Origin: Streptomyces peucetius
GTDB lineage: Bacteria > Actinomycetota > Actinomycetes > Streptomycetales > Streptomycetaceae
Length of the DNA stretch: 64,000 bases
Direction: 5' to 3'
Assembly: GCF_025854275.1 (NCBI RefSeq)
Contig: NZ_CP107567.1
Span: 1-64,000 of the forward strand
The translations under genes and the position numbers were made by a program. Below, one piece after another: positions 52,319 to 62,864 of the stretch. Numbering within the stretch: the first letter of the stretch is position 1; each line of letters begins with the position of its first letter. The notes under the pieces are model-generated. The model ran no database searches. It saw only the letters and a program-made list of their open reading frames with translations, and was not told the origin of the DNA.

Positions 52319-53551
52319 ATGAGCACGACGATCGACCTGCCGACGTGCCGGACACGGCGGTCAGGGCCAGGGAGTTCGACCCACGGGGTGCCGGACGGCG
52401 TAGCCCGGCTGCGGTCTCCATCGGTGGTCTTCGAGCAGACCCTCACCGGGTTCGGCGACAGCCAGCGGGCCCGGCATCTCGGCCCGGACACGATCCGTGG
52501 TCGGGAGCGGACCGTGCGGCAGCTACAGGCGTTCTCGGGGGCCTTCCCGTGGCAGCCCGCCTGGGGTGCGCCGTTGTACGACCGCTGGTCGTCGGCCCTC
52601 GCCGAGAAGGTGGCTACGTCAACGGTGATCGCCCAGCAGCAGAAGGTCGGCCTATATCTGACGTATCTGTGCGAGCCGGCGTACGGCTGGCGCGAGGTCT
52701 GCCAGGAACTGTTCGGGACGTTCAACGAGCAGGCTCTGTGGGACCTGAACCGGGTTCGCCACTCGCAGGAGTACGTCGGTCGGCCGAACCGGAATCGCCC
52801 GCTGACGCGGCCGGAGATCCGGTCGCTGATCGGGCAGATCGATCCGGAGATCCGGCGGCTACAGTCGGTCGGTCACAAGGGGGCTCTGTCGGCGGCGCGG
52901 GACCTTGCCCTGCTGACGACCACGTACGCGTGGGGGTTGCGGCGCCGGGAGGCCGCCCGGCTCGACTTGCACGACTGGCGCCGGCAGCCCCGGCTTCCGG
53001 AGTTCGGGGACTTCGGCGGTCTGGCGGTGCGCTGGGGCAAGGCGATGGCCGGGCAGCCGCCGCGGCGCCGGACGGTGGTGTCCGTGTGGCCGTGGGCAGT
53101 ATCCACGGTCCGGTTCTACGTCGAGCACGTGCGGCCGTTGTTCTACCAGGACAGTCGGGACGACGGCGTCATGTTCCCCACCGAGCGCGGTTCGCGGATC
53201 AGCGAGCGGTCGCTCAACGACCGGTTCGCGCACTGGCGGGACAAGGCCGGCCTGGCCGAGGAACTTGGCCCCCACTGTCTTCGCCACACGTACGTCACCA
53301 GGCTCATCGAGTCGGGCTACGACGCGGGGTTCGTGACCGAGCAGGTTGGCCATTCTCACGCCGCCACGACGGCGATCTACACCGCGCTCAGCAGCGAGTA
53401 CAAGAACTTGCAGGTTCGCCAGCACCTGGAGGCGGCCGAGGCCGAGGTGCTCCGTCTCGCGTTCGCTCAGGCCGATCTCGAGGCGGAGTGCGATGAGGAG
53501 CTGGCGATCACCCTCGCCCTGCAGGGCGCCGAGCCCCGGAGGGGCGCGTGA
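52319..53551 (+). CDS. Tyrosine recombinase/integrase
   Basis: A 410-residue tyrosine recombinase. The core catalytic residues are visible: the first Arg in LLTTTYAWGLRRREAARLDL, the HxxR box in HCLRHTYVTRL, the second His in VTEQVGHSHAATT and the nucleophile Tyr in AIYTALSS. An N-terminal SAM-like core-binding region precedes it. ATG 52319 follows GGAGAG. It overlaps the next gene's GTG (GTGA). It is the only one of the three element proteins with a clearly intact active site and presumably catalyses strand exchange. Confidence 0.88.
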   Translation: MSTTIDLPTCRTRRSGPGSSTHGVPDGVARLRSPSVVFEQTLTGFGDSQRARHLGPDTIRGRERTVRQLQAFSGAFPWQPAWGAPLYDRWSSALAEKVATSTVIAQQQKVGLYLTYLCEPAYGWREVCQELFGTFNEQALWDLNRVRHSQEYVGRPNRNRPLTRPEIRSLIGQIDPEIRRLQSVGHKGALSAARDLALLTTTYAWGLRRREAARLDLHDWRRQPRLPEFGDFGGLAVRWGKAMAGQPPRRRTVVSVWPWAVSTVRFYVEHVRPLFYQDSRDDGVMFPTERGSRISERSLNDRFAHWRDKAGLAEELGPHCLRHTYVTRLIESGYDAGFVTEQVGHSHAATTAIYTALSSEYKNLQVRQHLEAAEAEVLRLAFAQADLEAECDEELAITLALQGAEPRRGA

Positions 53552-53937
53552 TGAGGGCGGTACCCGCTCCGGAGCCCCGTCCGGAAGGCGTCAGGGCCAG
53601 CTCAAGGCCACAGTACGAGTGGCGGCTGCGCGAGCTGATGGCCGTCAGGAAGAACTGGTACACCACCACCAAGCTGACCGAGGCCCTGCACGAGTACGGA
53701 TTCGACTTCGACCGGAGCCACATCTACCGGCTGGTCAGCGGCGACAAGCCACCCAAGATGCCGGTCGATCTGCTGCTGGCACTGTGCAAGATCCTCGGCT
53801 GCCGGTTCGAGGAACTCGTCGTCGAGGTCACTGCGGCGGAGAGCGACGTGTCGGCACTGCCCGAGCAGGCCGGGCCGCGTCCGCTGCTGCCGGAGTCGCC
53901 CATGCTCGACGCCGGGTTCTTCGACGCCGAGACCTGA
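53548..53937 (+). CDS. Small Cro/C1-type HTH protein of the recombinase module
   Basis: A 129-residue protein. Residues about 25-92 form an XRE-like HTH (LRELMAVRKNWYTTTKLTEA, SHIYRLVSGDKPPKMPVDLL, ILGCRFEELV). The rest is acidic and disordered. GTG 53548 overlaps the recombinase stop, with ATG 53551 as an alternative. Its size and position resemble TnpC, the small third protein of Tn554-type elements. It likely binds element ends or regulates the operon. Confidence 0.75.
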   Translation: MMRAVPAPEPRPEGVRASSRPQYEWRLRELMAVRKNWYTTTKLTEALHEYGFDFDRSHIYRLVSGDKPPKMPVDLLLALCKILGCRFEELVVEVTAAESDVSALPEQAGPRPLLPESPMLDAGFFDAET

Positions 53938-53948
53938 CCGGCCCCGCG

Positions 53949-56210
53949 ATGGTGGACAAGAGCCAGCAGCGGGGCCGCGGTTCGTGCGACGACTGCGGGC
54001 GTGAGCGGTATCTGCGGGTGAACACGCGCTCGCGTCGGCTGTGCGCGACCTGTGCCGATCGCCGCCGGCCAACCGAGGAGTGCATCGACTGCCGCCAGCT
54101 CCGGATCCCCTACGCTCGGACCGCTGCCGGCCCGGTATGCCAGGCGTGCCAACGACGCCGCAACGCTCAGCCGTGCGCCCGTTGTGGCCAAGTCCGCGTC
54201 GTGACGAAGCGGCTGGACGATGGTGCACCGTTGTGCCAAACCTGCTGGAAGAAGCAGCAGCCCGGCGAGCCATGCGTCGGCTGCGGCGAGGTACGCGCGG
54301 TCCACCAGCGCGGCGACGGTGGACCGCTGTGTGAACGCTGCTACCGCCAGCGCACCCCTCACCTGAAGTGCGCGGTCTGCGGAGAAGTTCGCCAGATGCA
54401 GAACGCGGCGAAGAGGATCTGCCGCCGTTGCGCCGCGTCGATGCGCACGCATGAGCCGTGCCGGGCCTGCGGCAAGAGCCGGGAAGTCGCCCACCGCGAC
54501 GAGCGCGGCCCCCAGTGCCGGTACTGCCGAAGCCGCGACCGCTCCCGCCCCTGCGCACGGTGCGGCACCACCGCCGTGATCGTCGCTCGCGGTCCCGACG
54601 GGCCTCTGTGCACCCGCTGCCGCCGCCGGGACCGGTTTCCCGAACACCCCTGCCGGGACTGCGGGCTGCGTACCGCCGAGGTCACCGCCGTCGAAGACGG
54701 CATCCCGCGCTGCGCATCCTGTTACGGGAAGCTCCGGGTTTCTTGCAGCCGCTGTGGCGCCGTCGCCCGCGCCAACCGCCGCTGGCCCGAAGGGCCGGTC
54801 TGCCGGGCATGCGTCGACCAGGTCCTGGCCAGCCCCGCCGTCTGCTCCCGCTGCCGGCAGCCCAGCATCGCCTTCCGACATCACGATGGCGACCCCGTGT
54901 GCCCTGAGTGCGCCGGCGTCCGCTTCTCTTACCGCTGCCGCACCTGCCACGGCTTCGCACGACTCGAATCCGATGCACGCTGCCGCGCCTGCACCGCCCA
55001 GAGCCGACTGACCGCCCTCACCACCGACCCGGTCACCGGCGCCACACCCGAGTGGCTGCAGCCACTCGTCGACGAGCTGGCCGCCTACGAGAACCCGTCG
55101 AGTCTCGACGCCTACCTCCGCGGCCCCGGCGGGCAACTGGTCAGACAGCTCGCCACGAGCGCCCTCCTGCCCACGCACGAGGCCCTCGATGAGCTGCGGC
55201 AGACCGCCTCGGTCAACCATCTGCGGGATCTACTCGTCCTGGTCGGCATCCTGCCCTCACGCGACGAACAACTTGCCCAACTCGCCCGTGACATCACCGT
55301 CCACGCCACCGAACTCGACCCCGGCAACCGGCTCATCCTCACCCGCTACGGCCGCTGGTCCCTGATGCCGCTCGCCCAACATGCCATCCGCCACGGCAAG
55401 CCCCTCACCAAGGGACAACGGGCCTACCTCCTGCGCCGCCTTCGCGTTGCCCGACAGTTCCTCGGCCATCTCCACGGCCGAGGTGTTCTCCTGGCCGACT
55501 GCACGCAGGCCCGCTGCGACCGATGGGCCACCCAGCACCGCCACTACCAGTCAGAACTCCGGCACTTCCTGGTCTGGTCGGCTGACGCCCGTCTGTCCCC
55601 GCCACGCATCGCCATCGCGGCCGCCCAGCACGCGGAAGACCGCTCGATCATGAGCGACACCGAACGCGTCCTGACCGCCCTGCGGCTGGAGACCAACGAG
55701 ACCGTCTCCCTCGCCGACCGCGTCGCCGGATGCCTGGTCCTCCAGTACGGACAGCTGTGCACCCGCATCGTCAGTCTCACCCTGGACGACGTCCAGCACC
55801 ACCCGAACGAGCCCGACACCCTCGGACTGCTCTTCGGACGTGATCAGCTCTGGCTGCGTCCACGCCTGTCCGCTCTGCTGCAACGGCTGATCGACGGCCG
55901 CACACCACCGACCGTCATCGCCCGGTCCCATCCGACGCCCTACCTCTTCCCCGGCATGCGCCCCGGCCGCCACCTCACCGCGAACGCCCTGAGCGAGCGA
56001 CTCGTCCGCCTCGGCATCCCCGCCACCCGCCTCGCCCGCAACGGCGCCTGGCTCTCCCTGGTCAGCTCCGTTCACTGGAAGATGCTCGCCGACCTCATCG
56101 GAACCTGCAACGCCACCGCTCACCGCTGGCACCAGCACTCCGCCACCGACCGCGCCAGCTACGTCGCCATGCGGATGAGAGACCGACCGCCCCCATCTGT
56201 CCCCGAGTGA
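53949..56210 (+). CDS. Zinc-ribbon-rich, degenerate recombinase-like protein
   Basis: A 753-residue protein. Residues about 10-350 contain 22 CxxC pairs, enough for eleven zinc ribbons (CDDC, CATC, CIDC, CQAC and so on), an unusually dense array. The C-terminal 300 residues have a tyrosine-recombinase-like fold: LADRVAGCLVLQYGQLCTRI, a YLFPGMRPGRHLTANALSER region and a final HRWHQHSATDRASYVAM. The canonical HxxR box is not evident, so catalysis by itself is doubtful. It lies 11 bases after the HTH gene. The ribbons may recognise the specific target or the element ends. Confidence 0.75.
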   Translation: MVDKSQQRGRGSCDDCGRERYLRVNTRSRRLCATCADRRRPTEECIDCRQLRIPYARTAAGPVCQACQRRRNAQPCARCGQVRVVTKRLDDGAPLCQTCWKKQQPGEPCVGCGEVRAVHQRGDGGPLCERCYRQRTPHLKCAVCGEVRQMQNAAKRICRRCAASMRTHEPCRACGKSREVAHRDERGPQCRYCRSRDRSRPCARCGTTAVIVARGPDGPLCTRCRRRDRFPEHPCRDCGLRTAEVTAVEDGIPRCASCYGKLRVSCSRCGAVARANRRWPEGPVCRACVDQVLASPAVCSRCRQPSIAFRHHDGDPVCPECAGVRFSYRCRTCHGFARLESDARCRACTAQSRLTALTTDPVTGATPEWLQPLVDELAAYENPSSLDAYLRGPGGQLVRQLATSALLPTHEALDELRQTASVNHLRDLLVLVGILPSRDEQLAQLARDITVHATELDPGNRLILTRYGRWSLMPLAQHAIRHGKPLTKGQRAYLLRRLRVARQFLGHLHGRGVLLADCTQARCDRWATQHRHYQSELRHFLVWSADARLSPPRIAIAAAQHAEDRSIMSDTERVLTALRLETNETVSLADRVAGCLVLQYGQLCTRIVSLTLDDVQHHPNEPDTLGLLFGRDQLWLRPRLSALLQRLIDGRTPPTVIARSHPTPYLFPGMRPGRHLTANALSERLVRLGIPATRLARNGAWLSLVSSVHWKMLADLIGTCNATAHRWHQHSATDRASYVAMRMRDRPPPSVPE

Positions 56211-56666
56211 CCGATCCAGCGCCGGCACAGGGTCTGTGTAGCGAACGGTAAAACTCGGTCGGATTTCTTCGCGGCGAGACGGTCCTCGGTGTCCGGTTGT
56301 GTCGGCCTGCCGGGATCTGTGCGACCTCCGGGAGGGGTGGGCGAAGTCGCGCACGTGCTGAGGTGCGAGGGCGGACCGCGGAGTCAGCGTGGCGGCCCTC
56401 CGGCCTGACGGCCTGGTGTGGTCATGGTCCGTTCCAGCCAGTGGCGTCCCTGATGGAGGCGTTGGTGATCCATTGCAGCCACAATGTTGCGGCGGCACAC
56501 AGTGCAATGGCCGAGCCTTCGGGAGTGGTGGGGGTCAGGGGGTGCGCGAGGAGCTTGGTTAGGGCTTCGGTCAGATAGGTCTTTGATCATCTGCGCGGAT
56601 GTTTCCTCAGGTCGCGTCACGTGATCGTGGCCGTCGTAGGAACTCCGCAGGAATGGGGAGGAATGC
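56211..56666. other. Intergenic region before the YD-repeat gene
   Basis: About 455 bases with mixed GC content. It includes an A/T-rich patch (AACGGTAAAACTCGG) near 56241 that may belong to a promoter. No gene is supported. Confidence 0.35.
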
Positions 56667-59600
56667 ATGTTTGACAGAGTCTCCGCCTGGCGAGCGGCGA
56701 CCTCGGTCGTGGCGACAGCCACGGCAGGAGTGCTGATCGCCGGGCTGGTGACCGGACAGGCCGCCGCCGTACAGCCGGCTTTGCTCCTGTCCACATCAAC
56801 CACCGTACGCTCGGCAACCGACAGCGCAGCACCAGTGCCGTCAGCCGGAATCGGCGACCGGAAGCCCGCCCGGCTGCCGGCGATGCCAGCGACGCCCCAG
56901 CGTTCAAAGCCGGTGTGGCCGACGGCCGGCACGGCGACCGTTAGTGTGTCGGACTCGGCCCGCCGGGCCGGGACTCTGCCGGTCACCTTGGCCCGCCCAG
57001 CACCTCAAGGGCGCGCGAGCACGGATGCCGCACCGGAGCGGGCCGGGGCCCAGCGGGTTGAGGTCGAAATGTTGCCCCGCGCGAAAGCGGAGCAGGCCGG
57101 GCTTCGGGGCGTGCTGTTCGCGCTGCGCGAAGCTGGTGAGGAGGACGGGGCGAGCCAGGCGGCGGCAGTGCCACGCTCTGCCGATGTCCCCGGCCGGGTG
57201 GCGGTGACGGTCGACTACGCCGGCTTCCGCTCCGCGTACGGCGGCGGTTTTGCCTCGCGTCTCGGGTTGGTGCGGTACCCGGCGTGCATCCTCGACCGTC
57301 CCAAGGACTCCGAGTGTGCCGAGGGAACGCCGGTCGCGTCGCGCAACGACCTGAAGGCAGGCCAGGTGACCTCCTCCGATGTGGAGGTCGCGCCGGCCGG
57401 GGCCCCGACCGCGGAACGCACTGCCTTCGTCTACGCGCTGGAGGCGAGCGCATCCGGCTCCTCCGGCTCGTACAAGGCGACCGATCTGCTGAACTCGGCA
57501 GACTGGTCAGTGAGCGGAAACTCCGGAGCCTTCACGTACACCTATCCGCTGTCCGCGCCTCCGGCGCCGGGCGGGGACCCGCTGAAGCTGGCACTGCACT
57601 ACAACTCGCAGTCCGTGGACGGCCGTACCTCGGCTCAGAACGCCCAGCCGTCCTGGGTGGGCCAGGGATGGGACATCGCGCCGGGCTTCATCGAACGCCG
57701 CTACCACTCCTGCACGAGCGACGGGCAAAGCTCCGCTGACCTGTGCTGGAAGGACTACGACCAGGTTGCGATCAGCCTGGGAGGACGCTCCACCCAGCTC
57801 ATACCCCTGGACGCGGGCCGGACCAAATGGCGGCTGCGGGACGACCCGGGATGGTCGGTGACCCGGGAAACGGGCACCACCAACGGTGACAACGACGGCG
57901 AGTTCTGGTGGGTGAAAGCACCGGACGGGACCCAGTACCGGTTCGGCGGCGAGACCGACTTCGGCGGCGGAGACCTGAACTCCGCCTGGACCGTACCGGT
58001 CTACGGCGACGACTCCGGCGAGCCCTGCCACACCAGCACCTTCAGCGGCAGCTGGTGCAACCAGGCATGGCGCTGGAACCTGGACATGGTGGTCGACCCC
58101 AACAACAACATGACCGTGCTCCACTGGGGAGAAGCCGTCGACGGCTACGGGAGGAACGGCTCCACCACCCGCACGGACTACGTACGGGGAGGCTGGCTCA
58201 ACGCCGTGGAGTACGGACGGAAGTGGGGCGACAGCCCCACCACCACCCCGGCCACCGGCAAGCTCGCCTTCACGACCGACTTCCGGTGCACGGAGAACAC
58301 AACCTGCCCATCGATCGAAAACAACCCCGGCTCCTACCCAGACGTGCCGACCGACCTCATCTGCTGGCGCGAGCCCTGTACTGAGCACGCGCCGACATTC
58401 TTCAGCACGATCCGACTGAAGCACATCACCCTGACCTCCGGCGGCAGGGCCATCGCCAAGTGGGAGCTCGGCAAACAGTTCCCCGCACCCGGCGACGGCA
58501 GCGACCCCTCACTGTGGCTAAGCAAGATCCAGCGCTACGGCAGCAGCGACGGCGGCGCGACCTGGCAGGCCACGCCGGCCCTCTCCACCTACGGCACCGC
58601 ACTGGACAACCGGATGGACTACAACACGTCCGCCGGTGTGCTGCCCATGAAGATGTACCGGATCACCAAGCTCCAGACCGAACTGGGCGGCCTCATCGAG
58701 GTCGCCTACACCCGGCCGAACCCGTGCACCTCCGTGCCGTCGAACGCCGCGACCAACACCAAGGACTGCTTCCCGCAGTACCACGTGCCTGAGTCCGGCC
58801 CCGCGGGATGGGGCTGGTTCCACAAGTACCTGGTGGACAAGGTCACCGTCCGCGACCCGCACACAAGCTCACCGGACCAGGTCACCGACTACGTCTACTA
58901 CGGAACCCCGGCCTGGCACCACGACGAGTTCTCCCTCGCGCCCGCGAGCGCCCAGTCCTGGTCCCAGTGGCGAGGCTACCCGCAGGTCACAGTGGTCAAG
59001 GGCAGCGGCTCCACCCGCACCACCACCTCCTCCACCTACTTCCGAGGCATGCACGGCGACAGCGACGGCTCCGGCGGAACGAAAACCGTGAAAGTCACCG
59101 ACTCCGAAGGCAACGCCCTCTACGACCATATCTACCTGACCGGCCGCGTCCGGGAGACCACCACCTGGGGGCTGGACACCAACAACGCCCCCACCGTCCC
59201 GCTGACCAAGGACTTCTCCACATACACCGGTCCGCGCACCATCGACCACGCCGGCGGTGACGCCAGAGACGCGATCATGCTCGCCGAGACCACCCACGAG
59301 ACCTGGGCGAAGACCTCCACAGGTGGGCGGTGGACCAAGACCGTACGGGCCTTCGACGACACGTACAACCAGCTGACCAGCGAGTACGAGTACGGTGACA
59401 TGGCGGTCACCGGCGACGAGCGGTGCACCACCACCGGCTACATCCACGGCGGCGCGGCCTACATGTACTACCCGTACCAGTCCGAGGTCCACGGCGGTGA
59501 CTGTGCCGCCACAGTCGTCTCGCGCACCCAGACCTGGTACGACGGACACACCTCACTGACCACCGACCCGGTGACCGACGGCAACCCGACCCAGGTGCGC

Positions 59601-62600
59601 ACCTTCACCAGCGACACCGCCTACGTGGACACCAAGGCCACATACGACACCTACGGACGTGCCCTCACCCAGACCGACGGGCGCGGCCACACCACGACCA
59701 CGGCCTACAGCCCGGCGAAGGGCAACCCCACCACGGTCACCGTGACCAACCCCAAGGGGCACACGGTCACCACCAGCATGGACCCGGCCTTCGCCGTCCC
59801 CACCAAGGTGACGGACGCCAACGGCAGGGTCACCACCAGCGGTTACGATGAGTTCGGTCGGCTTACCACCGTGCGGCTCCCCGGCACCGCCGCAAGCGAT
59901 GCCGCCGACTGGGTCTTCACCTACCAGGTGAACCAGGGCGCGCCCAGCCGGATCTCGACCAGCCGCATCACCGACCGGGCCACTGGCACGTACATACCGG
60001 AGTACACCTTCCTGGACGGACTCGGCCGGACCACCGAGACGCAGACCCTTTCCCCGTCCGGCTCCGGGCGGATCGTCACACAGACCCGCTACGACAACCA
60101 GGGACGCACGGCCGCGGTCACCGCGCCGATGCACATGGCCGGCACGGCCGGATCGACACTCGCTGTCCCGGTGGTGTCGGAGATCCACTCCGAGACCCGC
60201 ACCGGCTACGACACGCTCGGCCGGACCATCGAAACCGCGCTATGGTCCGGAGGCGTCAAGAAGCACGCCACCACCACGGCCTGGTACGCCGACCTGTCCA
60301 CGGTCAACCCTCCGGTCGGTCAACCCACGACCTACCACCTGGACGCGCTCGGCCGCACCGCCAAAGTCGTGGAAACGCTCGACTCCGGCACGGCCACGAC
60401 CACCTACGGCTACGACCGACAGGACCGCCTCACCCGCATCACCGACGCGAAAGGCAACATCACCGACTACACCTATGACTGGCTCGGCCGCCGCCTGACC
60501 GGCGACGACCCGGACACGGGCCTGACCACCACTGCGTACGACGGCAACGGCAACCCCACCAAGTCCACCGACGCCCGCGGCCAGACCGTAGTCTCGGCAT
60601 ACGACGAGCTGAACCGGCGCACCCAGCTTCGCAAGGACTCCGCCACCGGTACCCTGCTCGCTGAATGGCTCTACGACCCCCTCGGCGACAAGGGCGCACT
60701 CGACCGGACGATCCGTCACACCAACGGCGGCGACTACGCAGTGGCCCACGTCTACGACACCGTCCGGGGCCAACTCGCCTCCACCACTTGGACGCTCCCG
60801 GCAGGCGAGGGCGCACTGGCTGGCGCGTACATCCAGACCTACGAGTACGACGACGCGGATCGCCTGAAGTCCACCACCTACCCGGCCGCCGGGGGGCTCC
60901 CCGCCGAGACGGTAACCCAGACCTACACCGCTCTCGGCCTGCCGGCCCGGCTCTCCTCACCCCTGAGCACATACGTAGACGGCACCGGCTTCGCCGCCGA
61001 CGGCAAGCTCACCAGCCGCACCCTCGGCTCGAGCAGCGGCACCCACCGCGTCGACCGCAGCTACGCCTACGACCCGGCGACGCTCAAGGTCACCAACGTC
61101 AAGGCCACCCTCGGAGCCGCCGCCACGGTGATCCAGGACGACACCTACAGCCACGACGCCATCGGCAACGTCCTGCGGATCACCGACAACAGCCCCTCGG
61201 GCGCCGGCCAGTCCCAGTGCTACGACCACGACGGACGCAACCGTCTCCTCTCCGCCTGGACCACCCCGATCAGCACCTGCTCCGCCGCCACGAGAGTCGG
61301 ATGGAACGCACCGCCGGGACCGGCCCGATACCGACAGGACTTCACGTACGACACCATCGGCAACATCACGTCCCGGGCCGACAACGGCGGCACCGCCACA
61401 GCGTACGGATACCCGGCCTCCGGCCCCACGTCGGTCCGCCCACACGCCGTCACATCCGTCGGTGGCGACAGCTACGGCTACGACGCGGCAGGCAACATGA
61501 CCAGCCGCACTGTCGCCGGTGCTGCCTCCACCTACACCTGGGACGAGACCGGACAGCTCGTCAAGGCCATCGTCGATGGCCAGAGCACCGACTTCGTCTA
61601 CGACGCCGACGGCAACCGGCTCATCCGCCGAACCCCCGACGGCGACCGCACCGCCTACATCGCCGGCACCGAGGTCACCGCGGACGCCGCAGGGCCGGTC
61701 ACCGCGCGCCGCTACTACACCAGCGGCGGCACGACGGTCGCGATCCGCACCACGGACGGCGGCGACGGCACCGTGCACTGGCTACTCGGCGACACCCAGG
61801 GCTCCGCGCACCTCGCGGTCAACGCCGACACCGGCACCGTCTCGCGCCAGCGCTACCTGCCGTTCGGTGCACACCGCGGCACCCCCGACGCCCTGGGATC
61901 GACCACCGACCGCGGCTTCCTCGGCAAGACCGAGGACGACAGCACCGGCCTGGTCCACCTCGGCGCCCGCTTCTACGACCCGACCATCGGGCGGTTCCTC
62001 AGCCCCGACCCCGTCAACCGGCCCTACGAGCCGCACGGCCTCAACGCGTACACCTACAGCGCAAACAACCCCGCGACCTTCTCCGACCCGAACGGTCTCC
62101 GTGAGTGCCAGGACCGCTGCGCGCCGGGCGAGGACTGGGTTGGCGGCCCCAACGCCACTGTCCACCACATCGACACCTGGGCGGAGGCCGAACAGAAGCG
62201 CAAGCGTGGCAGCGCGGCGGGCAAGTCCCCCGCTGGCAAGGCCAGGTCCGCCAGCAAGGGCAGGCCCGGAGTGCAAGGCGCGGGCAAGGCCGAAAAGCCT
62301 GCGGTCCCCAGCGCGAAGGAGGTTCTCAAGAAGGTGTTTGCGGACACTCCAGACGGCGACATCGTACGTTCCTTCGGCATCTGCCAGTCGTTCGGCGGGT
62401 TCTTCGGGACACTGCTCGGCGGGACGGGCTCCTGCCTCGTCGTCACACCGACCGACTGGGGAATGACCATCGGATACGGAGGCGGGTTCGCCGCGCCCGG
62501 CATCGGCTCCGACGCCTCCGTCAGCTTCATGTGGTCCAACGCCGAGAAACTGGAGCATTTCGACGGCACGGACATGGAGGTCAGCCTCTCGGGCGGTGAG

Positions 62601-62864
62601 GGGATCATCGGCGGTGTGAGCCACTCCTGGAGCGTCGGGACGGGGGGCGGCAAGCCCACGAGAACGTCGACTGGCCACCGGGTCTGGGCCAGTCAGGCCT
62701 CAGTGGGCCTCGGCTTCGAGTCCACCACGCTCGGGCCGATCCCGGCCCTGCCGATCTCGGTCGGCTGGCGCCTGGTTCAGGGAACGGTCCTGCGCCTGGG
62801 CACGATCGGGCCTGTCAAGGAGGGCGCTTCGGCCGGAGTTCTGAGACACACAGCTCCGCAATGA
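56667..62864 (+). CDS. Secreted RHS/YD-repeat protein
   Basis: A 2065-residue protein. Residues 1-35 form a Sec-type signal (Arg near the start, hydrophobic core ATATAGVLIAGLVTG, AAA cleavage site). A beta-rich region follows, and then from about residue 980 many YD repeats (GYDEFGRLTT, TYDWLGRRLTGDD, YDADGNRLIRR). The RHS core ends with RFYDPTIGRFLSPDPVN and GLNAYTYSANNPATFSDPNG near residue 1775-1810. The remaining 250 residues are a linker rich in Lys/Ala/Gly and a Gly-rich beta domain (GMTIGYGGGFAAPGIGSDAS). This tail is no toxin that I recognise. No immunity gene follows. ATG 56667 has GGGGAGG upstream. Confidence 0.87.
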   Translation: MFDRVSAWRAATSVVATATAGVLIAGLVTGQAAAVQPALLLSTSTTVRSATDSAAPVPSAGIGDRKPARLPAMPATPQRSKPVWPTAGTATVSVSDSARRAGTLPVTLARPAPQGRASTDAAPERAGAQRVEVEMLPRAKAEQAGLRGVLFALREAGEEDGASQAAAVPRSADVPGRVAVTVDYAGFRSAYGGGFASRLGLVRYPACILDRPKDSECAEGTPVASRNDLKAGQVTSSDVEVAPAGAPTAERTAFVYALEASASGSSGSYKATDLLNSADWSVSGNSGAFTYTYPLSAPPAPGGDPLKLALHYNSQSVDGRTSAQNAQPSWVGQGWDIAPGFIERRYHSCTSDGQSSADLCWKDYDQVAISLGGRSTQLIPLDAGRTKWRLRDDPGWSVTRETGTTNGDNDGEFWWVKAPDGTQYRFGGETDFGGGDLNSAWTVPVYGDDSGEPCHTSTFSGSWCNQAWRWNLDMVVDPNNNMTVLHWGEAVDGYGRNGSTTRTDYVRGGWLNAVEYGRKWGDSPTTTPATGKLAFTTDFRCTENTTCPSIENNPGSYPDVPTDLICWREPCTEHAPTFFSTIRLKHITLTSGGRAIAKWELGKQFPAPGDGSDPSLWLSKIQRYGSSDGGATWQATPALSTYGTALDNRMDYNTSAGVLPMKMYRITKLQTELGGLIEVAYTRPNPCTSVPSNAATNTKDCFPQYHVPESGPAGWGWFHKYLVDKVTVRDPHTSSPDQVTDYVYYGTPAWHHDEFSLAPASAQSWSQWRGYPQVTVVKGSGSTRTTTSSTYFRGMHGDSDGSGGTKTVKVTDSEGNALYDHIYLTGRVRETTTWGLDTNNAPTVPLTKDFSTYTGPRTIDHAGGDARDAIMLAETTHETWAKTSTGGRWTKTVRAFDDTYNQLTSEYEYGDMAVTGDERCTTTGYIHGGAAYMYYPYQSEVHGGDCAATVVSRTQTWYDGHTSLTTDPVTDGNPTQVRTFTSDTAYVDTKATYDTYGRALTQTDGRGHTTTTAYSPAKGNPTTVTVTNPKGHTVTTSMDPAFAVPTKVTDANGRVTTSGYDEFGRLTTVRLPGTAASDAADWVFTYQVNQGAPSRISTSRITDRATGTYIPEYTFLDGLGRTTETQTLSPSGSGRIVTQTRYDNQGRTAAVTAPMHMAGTAGSTLAVPVVSEIHSETRTGYDTLGRTIETALWSGGVKKHATTTAWYADLSTVNPPVGQPTTYHLDALGRTAKVVETLDSGTATTTYGYDRQDRLTRITDAKGNITDYTYDWLGRRLTGDDPDTGLTTTAYDGNGNPTKSTDARGQTVVSAYDELNRRTQLRKDSATGTLLAEWLYDPLGDKGALDRTIRHTNGGDYAVAHVYDTVRGQLASTTWTLPAGEGALAGAYIQTYEYDDADRLKSTTYPAAGGLPAETVTQTYTALGLPARLSSPLSTYVDGTGFAADGKLTSRTLGSSSGTHRVDRSYAYDPATLKVTNVKATLGAAATVIQDDTYSHDAIGNVLRITDNSPSGAGQSQCYDHDGRNRLLSAWTTPISTCSAATRVGWNAPPGPARYRQDFTYDTIGNITSRADNGGTATAYGYPASGPTSVRPHAVTSVGGDSYGYDAAGNMTSRTVAGAASTYTWDETGQLVKAIVDGQSTDFVYDADGNRLIRRTPDGDRTAYIAGTEVTADAAGPVTARRYYTSGGTTVAIRTTDGGDGTVHWLLGDTQGSAHLAVNADTGTVSRQRYLPFGAHRGTPDALGSTTDRGFLGKTEDDSTGLVHLGARFYDPTIGRFLSPDPVNRPYEPHGLNAYTYSANNPATFSDPNGLRECQDRCAPGEDWVGGPNATVHHIDTWAEAEQKRKRGSAAGKSPAGKARSASKGRPGVQGAGKAEKPAVPSAKEVLKKVFADTPDGDIVRSFGICQSFGGFFGTLLGGTGSCLVVTPTDWGMTIGYGGGFAAPGIGSDASVSFMWSNAEKLEHFDGTDMEVSLSGGEGIIGGVSHSWSVGTGGGKPTRTSTGHRVWASQASVGLGFESTTLGPIPALPISVGWRLVQGTVLRLGTIGPVKEGASAGVLRHTAPQ

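Noticed and set aside
51202..53496. A 764-codon plus-strand frame joining NUDIX and further sequence.
   Set aside because: After 52113 it reads insert DNA out of phase with the recombinase gene. It is an artefact of the insertion rather than a fusion enzyme.
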